DNA from: Vallitalea sp.
GTDB lineage: Bacteria > Bacillota > Clostridia > Lachnospirales > Vallitaleaceae
Length of the DNA: 64,000 nucleotides
NCBI GenBank assembly: GCA_025210515.1
Contig: JAOARM010000040.1
Coordinates: 124,001 to 188,000, forward strand
Reading direction: 5' to 3'
A program made the position numbers and the translations under genes. The stretch's first letter is position 1, and each line of letters begins with the position of its first letter. The notes under the pieces are model-generated. The model saw nothing but the letters and a program-made list of their open reading frames with translations, made no database searches and was not told the DNA's origin. Below, piece after piece: positions 54,382-64,000 of this stretch.

Positions 54382-55422
54382 ATGAATAATAAGCAAGATA
54401 TTTTAGCAATGACTTTAGATGAATTAGAAAAGTTTATTGATAGTATTGGAGAAAAGAAATTTAGATCAAAACAGATATATCAGTGGTTACACGAAAAAAG
54501 AGTTACTTCTTTTTATGAGATGACAAATATTTCAAAATCTTTACAAGATAAATTAAATGAAAATAGCATTATTACACCAATAAAAGAGATTACTAAATTA
54601 GAATCACAAGATGGAACAATTAAATACCTATTTGAATTAATAGATAATAATGTGGTGGAAAGTGTTTTTATGACATACAAACATGGAAATTCTGTTTGCA
54701 TATCGTCACAGGTTGGTTGTCGTATGGGATGCAAATTTTGTGCTTCAACTATAGGGGGATTAGAAAGAAATTTATCTGCTTCAGAAATGTTAGGACAAAT
54801 ATATGAAATCAATAGAATTAGTGGTAAGAAGATATCTAATATTGTAATTATGGGAACGGGTGAACCTTTAGATAATTATGATGAATTAATAAAATTTATT
54901 AAAATTATTAATTCAGAGCAAGGAATGAATATTAGTCAAAGAAATATAACTGTATCAACTTGTGGTATAATAGATAAAATATATGCTTTGGCAAAAGAAA
55001 GTATGAAGATTACATTAGCTATTTCACTCCATGCACCGAATAATGAAATTAGAAAGAAAATGATGCCAGTTGCTAATGTTTATGAATATGATGAATTAAT
55101 TAAGGCATGTAAAGATTATGTTGATATAACTAAGAGAAGAATAACTTTTGAGTATAGCTTGGTAAAAGATGTTAATGATAGTATAGAATGTGCTTTGAGG
55201 TTATCAAAAGTTTTAAAAGGAATATTATGTCATGTTAACTTAATTCCTGTCAATACTATAGAAGAACGAGATTATAGACATAGTAATAGTGAGACTATAA
55301 ATGCTTTTAAAAATATACTAGAAAAGAGACATATTAATTGTACTGTAAGACGCGAGTTAGGAAGCGACATAGACGCTGCATGTGGACAACTTAGAAGGAG
55401 TTATAATAAATCAAACCTATAA
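54382..55422 (+). CDS. rlmN: 23S rRNA A2503 / tRNA A37 C2-methyltransferase
   Basis: Radical-SAM methyltransferase, 346 aa. The cluster motif is CRMGCKFC (in SSQVGCRMGCKFCAST), with MGTGEPLDNYD and the C-terminal catalytic Cys in DIDAACGQLR. RlmN rather than Cfr by context between rsmB and the PP2C phosphatase, the standard Firmicute order. Confidence 0.95.
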   Translation: MNNKQDILAMTLDELEKFIDSIGEKKFRSKQIYQWLHEKRVTSFYEMTNISKSLQDKLNENSIITPIKEITKLESQDGTIKYLFELIDNNVVESVFMTYKHGNSVCISSQVGCRMGCKFCASTIGGLERNLSASEMLGQIYEINRISGKKISNIVIMGTGEPLDNYDELIKFIKIINSEQGMNISQRNITVSTCGIIDKIYALAKESMKITLAISLHAPNNEIRKKMMPVANVYEYDELIKACKDYVDITKRRITFEYSLVKDVNDSIECALRLSKVLKGILCHVNLIPVNTIEERDYRHSNSETINAFKNILEKRHINCTVRRELGSDIDAACGQLRRSYNKSNL

Positions 55423-55449
55423 TAATATTAATTAAAATTAGGAGGTTTT

Positions 55450-56172
55450 ATGAGAGCTATTGGAATGACCCATAAAGGGAAAATAAGAAATATTAATCAA
55501 GATAATTATTACTTATCTAATGAAAAAATTGGTAGCCTCCCTAATCTATATATTATTGCTGATGGTATGGGAGGGCATAAAGCTGGAGAGTATGCTTCAA
55601 AGTATGCAGTTGAAGAGTTTCTAAACTATGTAAAAAAACAAGAAAATATGTGTATTGTAGATATATTTACTAAAGGAATTAATTACATAAACGAGTTAAT
55701 CTATAATAAATCATTAAATAATGAATGTTATCACGGTATGGGTACTACTTTTATAGCAAGCTGTGTAAAAAACCATAAGTTATATGTAGCTAATGTAGGA
55801 GATAGTCGTCTTTACTTAATAAATGATAAAATAAAGCAGATTACTAAAGATCATTCATTAGTTGGTGAAATGCTAAGATGTGGTAAACTTACTAAAGAAC
55901 AAGTAAAAGATCATCCAGATAAGAATATAATAACAAGAGCTGTTGGAGCTGATAATACTGTTATTAGTGATATCTTTACATTAGATATTACTGATGATGA
56001 ATTTATACTAATGTGTACAGATGGATTGACCAATATGCTAGAAGATGATAAAATTCATCAAGTGATTGAAAAAGAAATGTCATTACAAAAAAAACTAGAT
56101 GAACTAATAACTCTAGCGTTAAATAATGGAGGAACTGACAATATTGCTGCTGTATTAATAAAAGGAGAATGA
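55450..56172 (+). CDS. PP2C-type serine/threonine phosphatase (PrpC/Stp)
   Basis: 240 aa with metal-binding motifs IADGMGGHKAGEYAS, HGMGTTF, VGDSRLYL, CTDGLTNML and GGTDNIAAVLI. It reverses phosphorylation by the kinase encoded next; the two are overlapping or nearly so, depending on the kinase start. Confidence 0.94.
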   Translation: MRAIGMTHKGKIRNINQDNYYLSNEKIGSLPNLYIIADGMGGHKAGEYASKYAVEEFLNYVKKQENMCIVDIFTKGINYINELIYNKSLNNECYHGMGTTFIASCVKNHKLYVANVGDSRLYLINDKIKQITKDHSLVGEMLRCGKLTKEQVKDHPDKNIITRAVGADNTVISDIFTLDITDDEFILMCTDGLTNMLEDDKIHQVIEKEMSLQKKLDELITLALNNGGTDNIAAVLIKGE

Positions 56173-56186
56173 GAGGTGATTATGAA

Positions 56187-58109
56187 ATGTTGCAACAAGG
56201 AGTAGTGCTAAGTGATAGATATGAGATCGTTGAAAAAATAGGCTCAGGTGGAATGTCTATTGTATATAAAGCAAAATGTAATAAACTTGAAAGATATGTA
56301 GCTGTTAAAGTTCTTAGAGATGAATTTTGCTCAGATGAAGATTTTGTTAAAAAATTCAAAGTCGAAGCTCAATCAGCAGCAAGTTTATCACATCATAATA
56401 TTGTAAATATATATGATGTAGGTAATGACAGAAAAATATACTATATAATTATGGAATATTTAGAAGGAATTACTTTAAAAGAATATATTAAGAATAAGGC
56501 TCCTTTATCAGATGTAGAAACAATAAAAATAGCTGCGTCTATTGCTTCTGCTTTAGAACATGCACATCATAATCATATCATACATAGAGATATTAAGCCT
56601 CAGAATATTATGATTACAAAAGATGGTATAGCAAAAGTAGCAGATTTTGGTATAGCAAGAGTTGCTACTGATAAAACTATTGTTGCACCTACTAATGCAA
56701 GTGGTTCCGTACACTATATTTCTCCAGAACAAGCTAGAGGTGGATTTACAGATGAGAAGAGTGATTTGTATTCTCTAGGGATTACTATGTATGAAATGGC
56801 TACTGGTAAATTACCATATCAAGCAGAAAGTCCAGTATCTGTTGCATTACTTCATATACATGAAGACTTACCAAAACCTAGTGAAAAAAATTCTAATATT
56901 AGCCCATGTTTAGAATCAATAATTATAAAAGCTACAATGAAAAAATCTCAGTTTAGATACGATAGTGCCAAAGAGCTAATAAGTGATTTGAAAAAAGCTA
57001 ATCTATCTCCAGAAGAAGATTTTGTTAATCTTAGGGTTCTAGATGATGACGCGCCTACTTTATTCATGTCAGACAATGATATGAAAAAAATATGGAATGA
57101 CGATGATAATCAACAAGAATTTGAAGAAAAAGATAAATCAATTTTAGAGAGAATTGTTATTTTCTCTGGTATTATTTCTGCAATTATATTAGTGTCTATT
57201 GTAACTTTTTTTGTCTATAATGCAATTAAAGATAGATTGAATTTTAATCAAGAAATAATAATACCTAACGTAGAAGGAATGTTATTATCAGAAGCAAAAG
57301 TTATATTAGATGAGCGTGGATTAGATGTTAATGTAACAGAAATCCGATATGACGATGACTTTAAAATGAATTATATTATAGATCAAACTCCAGATAAAGA
57401 TGAAACGGTAAAAGATGATAAAATCGTTAGTTTAATAGTAAGTAAAGGTAAAGAAATGTTTGAAGTACCACAAGTTGTTAACCTTCAATTTAATAATGCA
57501 GAAAAGCTAATTGCTAATGCTCATTTAACTCATAAAATGCAAGTAGAATATCATGATACTATACCTCGTGGAGTTGTTATTAGAACATATCCAGAAGAAG
57601 GAAAAAGTCTTGAAAAAGGCTCTACAGTTACAATTATTGTAAGTAATGGTAAAGAAGAGAAAAAAATAGGTGTACCTGATCTAAAGGAATTAACAGTACA
57701 ACAAGCAGTTAATAAACTATCTGAGTTAAATCTTGTGCTAGGCAGTAGAACTTATATTAATCATGATACTGTACCAAAAGGGAAAATAATAAGTCAAACA
57801 GTTAATGTAGGTGAACAAGTCAAAGAAGGATATATAATTGATGTTACAGTTAGTGAAGGTAAGAAAATTGTATTAGTAGAAACTATTAATATAAATGATA
57901 TATTGGATGTTGCTCAAAATGAAGGGCTAGTGAAAGTAGCTCTAGTTAACGAAGGGAAAGAAAGTACTGTTTTTGATAAATTACTAAAACATGAAGATTT
58001 TCCTTTATCAATTAATGTAACTGGAAAAGGGAAAGCAACAGTTAAGATTTATCTTAATAATGTATTTCAATATGAGAAGTCCTTTGTTTTTAATAAGGAG
58101 GCTAATTAA
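56187..58109 (+). CDS. Membrane serine/threonine kinase with PASTA repeats (PrkC/PknB)
   Basis: GAGAGGTG (56171-56178) favours ATG 56187 over the overlapping ATG 56169; 640 aa. Kinase domain about 1-270: GSGGMSIVYKAK, VKVL Lys, HRDIKPQNIM, DFGIARV and SPEQARG. One membrane helix about 325-348 is followed by three PASTA repeats (about 350-555), which bind muropeptides outside the cell, and a further C-terminal domain. It links cell-wall state to growth, division or spore germination. The short 85-residue tail after the PASTA repeats is unassigned. Confidence 0.94.
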   Translation: MLQQGVVLSDRYEIVEKIGSGGMSIVYKAKCNKLERYVAVKVLRDEFCSDEDFVKKFKVEAQSAASLSHHNIVNIYDVGNDRKIYYIIMEYLEGITLKEYIKNKAPLSDVETIKIAASIASALEHAHHNHIIHRDIKPQNIMITKDGIAKVADFGIARVATDKTIVAPTNASGSVHYISPEQARGGFTDEKSDLYSLGITMYEMATGKLPYQAESPVSVALLHIHEDLPKPSEKNSNISPCLESIIIKATMKKSQFRYDSAKELISDLKKANLSPEEDFVNLRVLDDDAPTLFMSDNDMKKIWNDDDNQQEFEEKDKSILERIVIFSGIISAIILVSIVTFFVYNAIKDRLNFNQEIIIPNVEGMLLSEAKVILDERGLDVNVTEIRYDDDFKMNYIIDQTPDKDETVKDDKIVSLIVSKGKEMFEVPQVVNLQFNNAEKLIANAHLTHKMQVEYHDTIPRGVVIRTYPEEGKSLEKGSTVTIIVSNGKEEKKIGVPDLKELTVQQAVNKLSELNLVLGSRTYINHDTVPKGKIISQTVNVGEQVKEGYIIDVTVSEGKKIVLVETININDILDVAQNEGLVKVALVNEGKESTVFDKLLKHEDFPLSINVTGKGKATVKIYLNNVFQYEKSFVFNKEAN

Positions 58110-58987
58110 TGACGGGTAAAATCATTAAAGGTATTGCTGGATTTTACTATATACATATACCAGAAAAAGGTATATTTGAATGTAAGGCTAGAGGTGTATT
58201 TAGGAACAAAAATATTAAACCTCTAATTGGAGATAATGTTGAAATAGATATTCTTGAAAATGAAGATATGAAGGGTAATATATTAGAGATATTACCTAGA
58301 ACTAACAGTCTTATAAGACCTACAGTTGCTAATGTTGATCAAGCAGTTATAGTGTTTGCTGTTAATAATCCAAAGCCTAATTTTAATTTACTAGATAAAT
58401 TTTTAATAATGGCTGAAAGACAAAATATTGACGTTATTATATGTTTTAATAAGTTAGATACTCTTTGTGAAGAAGAAGTAAAGAAAATAGAAGAAGCATA
58501 TGTTAAAACTGGTTACAGAGTAATTCTAACAAGTGCAAAACAAGATATCGGAATAAAATTATTGAAAGAGTCTTTATATAATAAGACTACAGTATTTGCT
58601 GGACCTTCAGGGGTAGGTAAATCATCAATACTTAATGAAATACAGTCAGAAGAAAAACTTGAAACTGGCGAAATAAGTAATAAAATAAAAAGAGGAAAAC
58701 ATACTACTAGACATGCAACATTGTTAGCTTTTCATAAAGATAGTTATGTTGTTGATACACCTGGATTTAGTTCTTTATGTATTGAAGATATTGAAAAAGA
58801 ACAGTTAAAACAATATTTTATTGAATTTGATAAATATGAAGATAGTTGCAGATTTTATGGATGTAACCATATTAGTGAACCAAATTGTGCCGTGAAAGAT
58901 GCAGTTAATAATGGCGATATTAGTGATACAAGATATGAAAGCTACAAATTACTATATAATGAATTAAAAGACATAAGGAGATGGTAA
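58109..58987 (+). CDS. rsgA: Ribosome small-subunit-dependent GTPase A
   Basis: Late 30S assembly GTPase, 292 aa. Start overlaps the kinase stop by one base (TAATG). N-terminal OB fold, circularly permuted GTPase with NKLD before the P-loop GPSGVGKSS and DTPGFSS, and a zinc finger [21 protein letters not shown]-like site in the preceding gene. Confidence 0.95.
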   Translation: MTGKIIKGIAGFYYIHIPEKGIFECKARGVFRNKNIKPLIGDNVEIDILENEDMKGNILEILPRTNSLIRPTVANVDQAVIVFAVNNPKPNFNLLDKFLIMAERQNIDVIICFNKLDTLCEEEVKKIEEAYVKTGYRVILTSAKQDIGIKLLKESLYNKTTVFAGPSGVGKSSILNEIQSEEKLETGEISNKIKRGKHTTRHATLLAFHKDSYVVDTPGFSSLCIEDIEKEQLKQYFIEFDKYEDSCRFYGCNHISEPNCAVKDAVNNGDISDTRYESYKLLYNELKDIRRW

Positions 58988-58988
58988 A

Positions 58989-59648
58989 GTGATTAAGATA
59001 GCACCTTCAATTTTATCCGCGGACTTTGCAAACTTAGGACAAGATATTAAAAAAATACATGATGCTTCATGTGATTATGTTCATATTGATGTAATGGACG
59101 GATCTTTCGTACCTAATATTTCTTTTGGAGTACCTATAATTAAGAGTATAAGAAAATATACAGATAAGGTATTTGATGTACATCTAATGATTGATGAGCC
59201 AAGTAGATATATAAAAGATTTTAAAGAAGCAGGAGCAGATATTATTACTGTCCACGCAGAAGCATGCAATCACTTGCATAGCACAGTAAATTTAATTAAA
59301 AGTTATGGGTTAAAAGCAGCAGTATCTCTTAATCCAGCTACTCCTATTAGTGCATTAGAATATGTTATAGAAGACCTTGATATGGTATTAGTTATGTCTG
59401 TCAATCCTGGATTTGGTGGACAGAAATTTATTAATTCATCTCTTCATAAAATTAGTAGTCTTAGAGATATGATTTGTTCTAGAGGATATAACTGTGATAT
59501 AGAAGTAGATGGTGGTGTTACACTTGATAATGTAAAAACTATAATAGATGCAGGAGCAAATGTTATAGTAGCAGGTTCTTCAGTTTTTAATTGTGACGAT
59601 GTTAATAAAAGAATTGGTGAATTTAAGAAAATATTTGAAAGTAAATAG
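58989..59648 (+). CDS. rpe: Ribulose-phosphate 3-epimerase
   Basis: Pentose phosphate enzyme, 219 aa, GTG start at 58989 just after rsg[50 protein letters not shown] and EVDGGVT are the barrel signatures with the metal and catalytic Asp/His residues. Confidence 0.96.
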   Translation: MIKIAPSILSADFANLGQDIKKIHDASCDYVHIDVMDGSFVPNISFGVPIIKSIRKYTDKVFDVHLMIDEPSRYIKDFKEAGADIITVHAEACNHLHSTVNLIKSYGLKAAVSLNPATPISALEYVIEDLDMVLVMSVNPGFGGQKFINSSLHKISSLRDMICSRGYNCDIEVDGGVTLDNVKTIIDAGANVIVAGSSVFNCDDVNKRIGEFKKIFESK

Positions 59649-59657
59649 GAGTACTAT

Positions 59658-60296
59658 ATGAAAACATTGATTGTCACAGGTGGAAGTGTGGATATTAGTT
59701 ATATAAAATCATTTATGAAAAGCCATACTTATGACTATATAATTGGTGTAGATAAAGGATTGGAATATTTATATGAGTTAGAATTAATACCTAATCTAAT
59801 AATTGGGGATTTTGACTCTGCTAATAAGCAAGTAATAGAATATTACAAAAATAGTAAAGTAGAATTTAAAAACTTTATTTCAGAGAAAGACGAGACAGAT
59901 ACTCATTTAGCGATTTTAGAAGCTATTAATGTAGAAAGTATTGAAATTGATATAATTGGTGGTATTGGAAGTAGAATAGACCATACACTAGCTAATATTC
60001 ATATTCTAATGATACCTCTAAAAGAAAATATTAATTGTAGATTAATAAATAAGAATAATATAATTAGATTAGTAGATAGTAATATTTCTATTAAAAAAAA
60101 TGAGTATAAATACATTTCATTAATACCTTTAACAAGCCAAGTTGTTGGAATTACTACAGATGGATTAAAATACGAGCTTAATGATTATAATATGAATAAA
60201 GGAATATCTATAGGTATAAGTAATGAATTAATACAGAATGTGGCACATATAACTATTAGAGAAGGAATACTTATAGTAATTAATTCAAGAGATTAA
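59658..60296 (+). CDS. thiN: Thiamine diphosphokinase
   Basis: Converts thiamine to thiamine diphosphate, 212 aa. VDKGLEYLYELELIPNLIIGDFDSA and SEKDETDTHLAILEA with GGIGSRIDHTLANIHIL match the TPK family. Its place after rpe repeats the Bacillus order. Confidence 0.93.
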   Translation: MKTLIVTGGSVDISYIKSFMKSHTYDYIIGVDKGLEYLYELELIPNLIIGDFDSANKQVIEYYKNSKVEFKNFISEKDETDTHLAILEAINVESIEIDIIGGIGSRIDHTLANIHILMIPLKENINCRLINKNNIIRLVDSNISIKKNEYKYISLIPLTSQVVGITTDGLKYELNDYNMNKGISIGISNELIQNVAHITIREGILIVINSRD

Positions 60297-60374
60297 TTAA
60301 ATAATTAAATTAAACGGTATTAATTAATAACACATATCATATAATATAATGATACTAAAATATGGGTGAAAGTA

Positions 60375-60521
60375 ATGTGTTTGCGAACAAAATTATTGGG
60401 AGTAATATTAGTATCCTTAGCTTTAGGAATGTTATTTATATCCATATTGCCTAAAGGAGCTGTAGGTGTTATTCTTTCACTTACATTTTTAGGGATAGGA
60501 TGTTGCTGTTTAAAATGGTAA
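60375..60521 (+). CDS. Small membrane protein at the spoVM position, 48 aa
   Basis: ATG 60375 after GGGTGAAAG; reads MCLRTKLLGVILVSLALGML then FISILPKGAVGVILSLTFLGIGCCCLKW. Two hydrophobic helices separated by PKG and a C-terminal Cys triplet before LysTrp. Order rpe-thiN-X-rpmB(reverse)-Asp23-FakA is that of Bacillus where X is spoVM (26-aa amphipathic helix), but this protein has no SpoVM-like sequence. No function known to me. Confidence 0.65.
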   Translation: MCLRTKLLGVILVSLALGMLFISILPKGAVGVILSLTFLGIGCCCLKW

Positions 60522-60526
60522 AAAAT

Positions 60527-60548
60527 AATCCCCAAATAATTGGGGATT
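60527..60548. terminator. Bidirectional terminator between the small protein and rpmB
   Basis: AATCCCC and GGGGATT pair around AAATAATT with A and T runs on each side; six bases after one stop, three before the convergent rpmB stop. Confidence 0.85.
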
Positions 60549-60551
60549 GTT

Positions 60552-60737
60552 TTATGCACGTTCTACCGCACCTGATTTTAAACACTTAGAACAAACATTA
60601 AGTCTTTTTGTTTGACCATTAACTATTGCTCTAACTCTTCTAATATTAGGTTTCCACATTTTATTAGCTCTTTTATGGGAATGGCTGACTTGAATTCCAA
60701 ATTGAACGCCTTTATCACAAATATCACATTTAGCCAT
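60552..60737 (-). CDS. rpmB: 50S ribosomal protein L28
   Basis: 61 aa, AAGGAGG before ATG 60737. MAKCDICDKGVQFGIQVSHSHKRANK with CSKCLKSG: the zinc-binding four-cysteine form. RRVRAIVNGQTKRLNVC is the L28 core. Confidence 0.96.
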   Translation of the reverse strand: MAKCDICDKGVQFGIQVSHSHKRANKMWKPNIRRVRAIVNGQTKRLNVCSKCLKSGAVERA

Positions 60738-60995
60738 ACTTGCACCTCCTTATTTCGAACATGTTTACAACAAAACAATTTTAACAAAAAAGTGGACATA
60801 ATGCAAGCGTTAGATTATAATTATTTAGTAAAAAAGAAAAAAATATTTAAAAACATAGTAAAAAATGGTATAATAAATGATACATAGGTGAATTTCTAAA
60901 CAGTATTTTGCTTTTTGAAATTTCCATATAGTGTATTTATTAACTAAGAATTATTAACAATATGTTTAGATAATAATATATAAAGGAGGTTTATT

Positions 60996-61349
60996 ATGGC
61001 TGGAAGAATGGGAACGAATATCGGAGAAATTACCATTGATAATGAAGTAATAGCTAAGGTGGCAGGATTAACTGCTATTGAGTGTTATGGTATTGTAGGA
61101 ATGGCATCCCTTAATGTAACTAATGGAATTGTTAGATTGCTTAAAAGAGAAAGCTTAACAAAAGGCATTAAAGTAGAAGTTCTAGATAATATTGTATCAA
61201 TAGATTTTCATATTATTATTGAATATGGAATTAATATAAGAGCAGTTGCGGATAATTTGATTAGCACTGTGAAATATAAAATAGAAAAATTTACTGGAAT
61301 GGATGTAGGCAAAATCAATATTTTTGTTGAAGGCGTTAGAGTAGATTAA
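60996..61349 (+). CDS. Asp23/Gls24-family protein
   Basis: 117 aa, AAAGGAGG before ATG 60996. NEVIAKVAGLTAIECYGIVGMA and ISIDFHIIIEYGINIRAVADNLISTVKYKIEKFTG match the family, which in staphylococci coats the membrane under stress. It precedes the FakA-like gene as in Bacillus (yloU-yloV). Confidence 0.93.
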   Translation: MAGRMGTNIGEITIDNEVIAKVAGLTAIECYGIVGMASLNVTNGIVRLLKRESLTKGIKVEVLDNIVSIDFHIIIEYGINIRAVADNLISTVKYKIEKFTGMDVGKINIFVEGVRVD

Positions 61350-61370
61350 GTTTCATAAGGAGGAAAAGTT

Positions 61371-63032
61371 GTGGCTATAGAATATATTGATTCAATTATG
61401 TTAAAGGAGATGTTTTTATCTGGAGCAAAATATTTAGAATCTAAGAAAGCATACGTAGATGAACTAAATGTCTTTCCAGTTCCAGATGGTGATACAGGTA
61501 CAAACATGTCTTTAACAATATTGTCAGCAGCTAAAGAAGTAAATAATTCTAATTATAATAATATGAAAGAAGTGGCAAAAGCAATATCTTCTGGTTCCCT
61601 AAGAGGAGCAAGAGGAAACTCAGGAGTTATATTATCTCAATTATTAAGAGGTTTTGCTAAAGTAATCAAAGATTATGATGAAATAGATACTCTAGTACTT
61701 GCAAAAGCTTTACAACAAGGCGTTGAGACTGCTTACAAAGCAGTTATGAAACCAAGAGAAGGTACAATATTAACTGTTGCTCGTGAGACAGCTGAAAGAG
61801 CCGCAACTCTAGCAGTAGATTCAAATGATATTGAATTTGTAATTAGAGAAACTATAACTCATGCTAATGAAGTATTGCAAAAGACTCCAGATATGTTGGA
61901 AGTACTAAAGCAAGCTGGTGTTGTTGATGCTGGTGGTCAAGGATTATTATATGTATTTGAAGGAGCATTAAAATCACTAGAATTAGGAAGAGAAGTAGAT
62001 TTTGATGTAGTTATTGAAGAATCAAATAAAGAGATTAATAATTCTAATTTATCTAAGATAGCAACAGAAGATATTAAATTTGGTTATTGTACGGAATTTA
62101 TTATAAATGTTAATAATGCACAGGAATCAGAATCAGAAGGTTTGAATTTAAGAAACTATTTAGAGACAATAGGTGATTCTATAGTAGTTGTTGCAGATGA
62201 AGATATTATTAAAGTACACGTACATACTAATAATCCTGGTTCAGCATTACAAAAAGCGTTAGAGCTTGGTGAATTAGTAAACATTAAGATTGATAATATG
62301 AGAGAGCAACATACATCTAAAGTTATAGCTCAAGAAGAGACGCAAGAAGTTGTTGTAGCACAAGAAGAGAGAAAAGAAATTGGTTTTGTAGCAGTATCAA
62401 TTGGAGAAGGATTAAATGAAATTTTTTCTGGCTTAGGAATAGATTATATTATTGAAGGCGGACAGACAATGAATCCTAGTACAGAGGATGTACTGAATGC
62501 TATTAATAAAGTTAATGCTGATAATGTATATATTCTTCCTAACAATAAAAATATTATATTAGCGGCTAAACAAGCTAGTGAATTGTGCGAAGATAAAAAT
62601 GTAATAGTTATTCCTTCCAAATCAATTCCTCAAGGTATATCAGCAATGATTAGTTTTGAGCATGATAAAGGTGTAGAAGATAATACTAAAAATATGGAAG
62701 AGTCTATGACATACGTTTCAACAGGTCAATTAACATTCGCCGTTAGAGATACAAGTATAGATGATAAAGACATTAAAGAAGGCGATATCTTAGGAATTGG
62801 TAATGATAAAATACTTACAGTAGAAAAAGAATTAGATATTGCGGCAAAAGAACTTGTAAATAGGCTAATTGATGAAGAAAGTGAACTTGTTACTATCTAT
62901 TACGGTAAAGAAGTAGATGAAGACGTGGCAGATGAGTTTGGTGAGTATATAGAAGAGAACTATGAAGACTGTGATGTAGAAGTACATTATGGTGGTCAAC
63001 CACTTTACTATTATATATTATCTGTTGAATAA
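61371..63032 (+). CDS. DAK2-domain protein, fatty acid kinase FakA-like
   Basis: 553 aa from GTG 61371 behind AGGAGG. N-terminal DhaL kinase domain (about 1-205) with ELNVFPVPDGDTGTNM and SLRGARGNSGVILSQL, and C-terminal FakA-type domains (about 240-553). It works with a FakB fatty-acid-binding protein to phosphorylate exogenous fatty acids; no fakB is in this window. Confidence 0.93.
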   Translation: MAIEYIDSIMLKEMFLSGAKYLESKKAYVDELNVFPVPDGDTGTNMSLTILSAAKEVNNSNYNNMKEVAKAISSGSLRGARGNSGVILSQLLRGFAKVIKDYDEIDTLVLAKALQQGVETAYKAVMKPREGTILTVARETAERAATLAVDSNDIEFVIRETITHANEVLQKTPDMLEVLKQAGVVDAGGQGLLYVFEGALKSLELGREVDFDVVIEESNKEINNSNLSKIATEDIKFGYCTEFIINVNNAQESESEGLNLRNYLETIGDSIVVVADEDIIKVHVHTNNPGSALQKALELGELVNIKIDNMREQHTSKVIAQEETQEVVVAQEERKEIGFVAVSIGEGLNEIFSGLGIDYIIEGGQTMNPSTEDVLNAINKVNADNVYILPNNKNIILAAKQASELCEDKNVIVIPSKSIPQGISAMISFEHDKGVEDNTKNMEESMTYVSTGQLTFAVRDTSIDDKDIKEGDILGIGNDKILTVEKELDIAAKELVNRLIDEESELVTIYYGKEVDEDVADEFGEYIEENYEDCDVEVHYGGQPLYYYILSVE

Positions 63033-63074
63033 AATAATCTAATTAAATAGATTATATTACCCATACTAATAATT

Positions 63075-63113
63075 AGGGGCTGTCCGATAATAGTATTATC
63101 TGATAGCTCTTTT
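63075..63113 (+). terminator. Terminator resembling a family 1 arm
   Basis: GGGGCTGTCCGATAATA (63076-63092) and TATTATCTGATAGCTCT (63094-63110) pair at 16 of 17 positions counting G-T pairs, followed by TTTTT. The first 11 bases match the outer arm of the foldback elements. Confidence 0.75.
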
Positions 63114-63131
63114 TAATTAAAGGAGTTTGTT

Positions 63132-64000
63132 ATGAATACTAGTTTGCCTGTAACTATTCTAAAAGGAATAGGTGATAAGAAAAGTGAATTATTAAAAAGA
63201 ATGAGGATATATTCTATAGAAGATATACTTAACTATTATCCAAGAGATTATGAAAAAAACATGCCTATTACTAAAATAGCGAATATTAAAATGGATGAAG
63301 TAAATGTTATTGAAGGGTCAATATGTCTAGTTACACAAAATATTAGAAAAAAAAATCTAGTCATGACTAAAACTAAAATAAGAGATAATACTGGAGAAAT
63401 ATATGCAATATGGTTTTCACAGCCTTACTTAAAAAACAAACTAAAACTTGGTAATAAATATATTTTCAAAGGCAAAATACAATATAAATATAACATTATT
63501 CAAATAAGCTCTCCTGAAATATATGAAATAAATAAATACGAAACAACAATAAACTCTCTAAAACCATTATATCCACTTTCAAAAAATATATCTATGAATT
63601 TTATTAGTACAGTTATTAAACAAGCTATTGAGTATACTAGAAATCAATTAAAAGATTATCTGCCAGAAGAAATAAGGCGAGATTATAATATGGCTGAATA
63701 TAATTATGCAATCAGACAAATTCATAATCCAGATAATTATGAATCTCTGGAAGAAGCAAGGAAGAGACTGATTTTTGATGAGTTTTTATTATTTCAATTA
63801 GGGCTTAGCTTAATAAAAGAACATACTAGTGTTATTAATAATTCTTTTGTAATCCAAGAAGTATTAGCTGAAAAAGTGTTTATAGAAAAATTACCATATA
63901 CATTAACTAATGCCCAGAAAAAAGTATGGGATGAAATTAAAGTAGAATTAAAATCAGATAAAACTATGAATAGATTAGTTCAAGGTGATGTTGGTTCTGG
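63132..64000 (+). CDS. recG: ATP-dependent DNA helicase RecG, 3' end outside window
   Basis: ATG 63132 follows AAAGGAG; open to the window end (289 codons seen of about 680). The N-terminus VTILKGIGDKKSELLKRMRIYSIEDILNYYPRDYE is the RecG wedge domain start; FDEFLLFQLGLSLI and LTNAQKKVWDEI precede the helicase core, and the window ends in the Walker A motif QGDVGSG. RecG reverses stalled forks and Holliday junctions. Order FakA-recG matches Bacillus. Confidence 0.95.
   Translation, partial: MNTSLPVTILKGIGDKKSELLKRMRIYSIEDILNYYPRDYEKNMPITKIANIKMDEVNVIEGSICLVTQNIRKKNLVMTKTKIRDNTGEIYAIWFSQPYLKNKLKLGNKYIFKGKIQYKYNIIQISSPEIYEINKYETTINSLKPLYPLSKNISMNFISTVIKQAIEYTRNQLKDYLPEEIRRDYNMAEYNYAIRQIHNPDNYESLEEARKRLIFDEFLLFQLGLSLIKEHTSVINNSFVIQEVLAEKVFIEKLPYTLTNAQKKVWDEIKVELKSDKTMNRLVQGDVGS

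Noticed and set aside
60612..60887. 91-aa plus-strand ORF across rpmB
   Set aside because: Antisense to ribosomal protein L28, which is certain.
1..64000. CRISPR arrays, rRNA, tRNA, prophage or transposase genes
   Set aside because: I looked for regularly spaced direct repeats, tRNA-like TTC-arm motifs and transposase/integrase proteins and saw none; a covariance search (tRNAscan, Rfam) could still find small RNAs.

Overview
This is a low-GC (roughly 30% by eye), gene-dense chromosomal window from an anaerobic Gram-positive bacterium, almost certainly a member of the Clostridia. The evidence is Rex, RemA-type DUF370, GatCAB, a PASTA-domain kinase, Asp23/FakA-like genes, Firmicute-style gene order and strong AGGAGG ribosome sites. 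The divergent adenylation motif of the DNA ligase and the lineage's small proteins point towards Lachnospirales-like organisms (Vallitaleaceae is a guess); the genus cannot be fixed from this sequence alone.

Layout. 1-1650: the 3' part of a subtilisin gene and two small leucine-rich membrane-type proteins on the minus strand. 2139-6157: aconitase, isocitrate dehydrogenase and a GntR/FCD regulator; the matching citrate synthase lies far away at 44447-45802. Both metabolic promoters carry the palindrome TTGTATACAA, which argues for one regulon of the oxidative TCA branch (oxaloacetate to 2-oxoglutarate, probably for glutamate). 6194-20187: a lone EutH-like transporter co-transcribed with an AraC regulator, then a nine-gene operon. 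The operon encodes a Nik/Opp-type ABC importer followed by four overlapping exporter-fold ABC half-transporters that look like two heterodimers. A Fur-like box and a helically phased direct repeat precede it, so metal-chelate (siderophore or metallophore) traffic is the best guess. 20308-31737: ABC-F ATPase, rex, acpS, nnr, alr, mazF, AEC and MATE transporters, yebC. 32302-38422: ligA and gatCAB, separated by two long foldback repeats. 38524-45802: a small Cys protein, a lipoprotein, rqcH, a sulfatase with its divergent AraC regulator, and citrate synthase. 46076-64000: a conserved housekeeping block (yicC, remA-like, gmk, rpoZ, priA, def, fmt, zinc peptidase, rsmB, rlmN, PP2C phosphatase, PASTA kinase, rsgA, rpe, thiN, a small membrane protein where Bacillus has spoVM, rpmB, Asp23, fakA-like, recG cut by the window end).

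The most noteworthy unexplained structure is a family of nested foldback elements (about 190 bp when full length, with 53-bp and smaller derivatives). They are scattered through intergenic regions, mostly at the ends of operons, and contain a short CG-rich segment unlike the surrounding DNA. A second, unrelated 191-bp foldback sits 120 bp from one of them. No CRISPR array, rRNA, tRNA or transposase gene was recognised.
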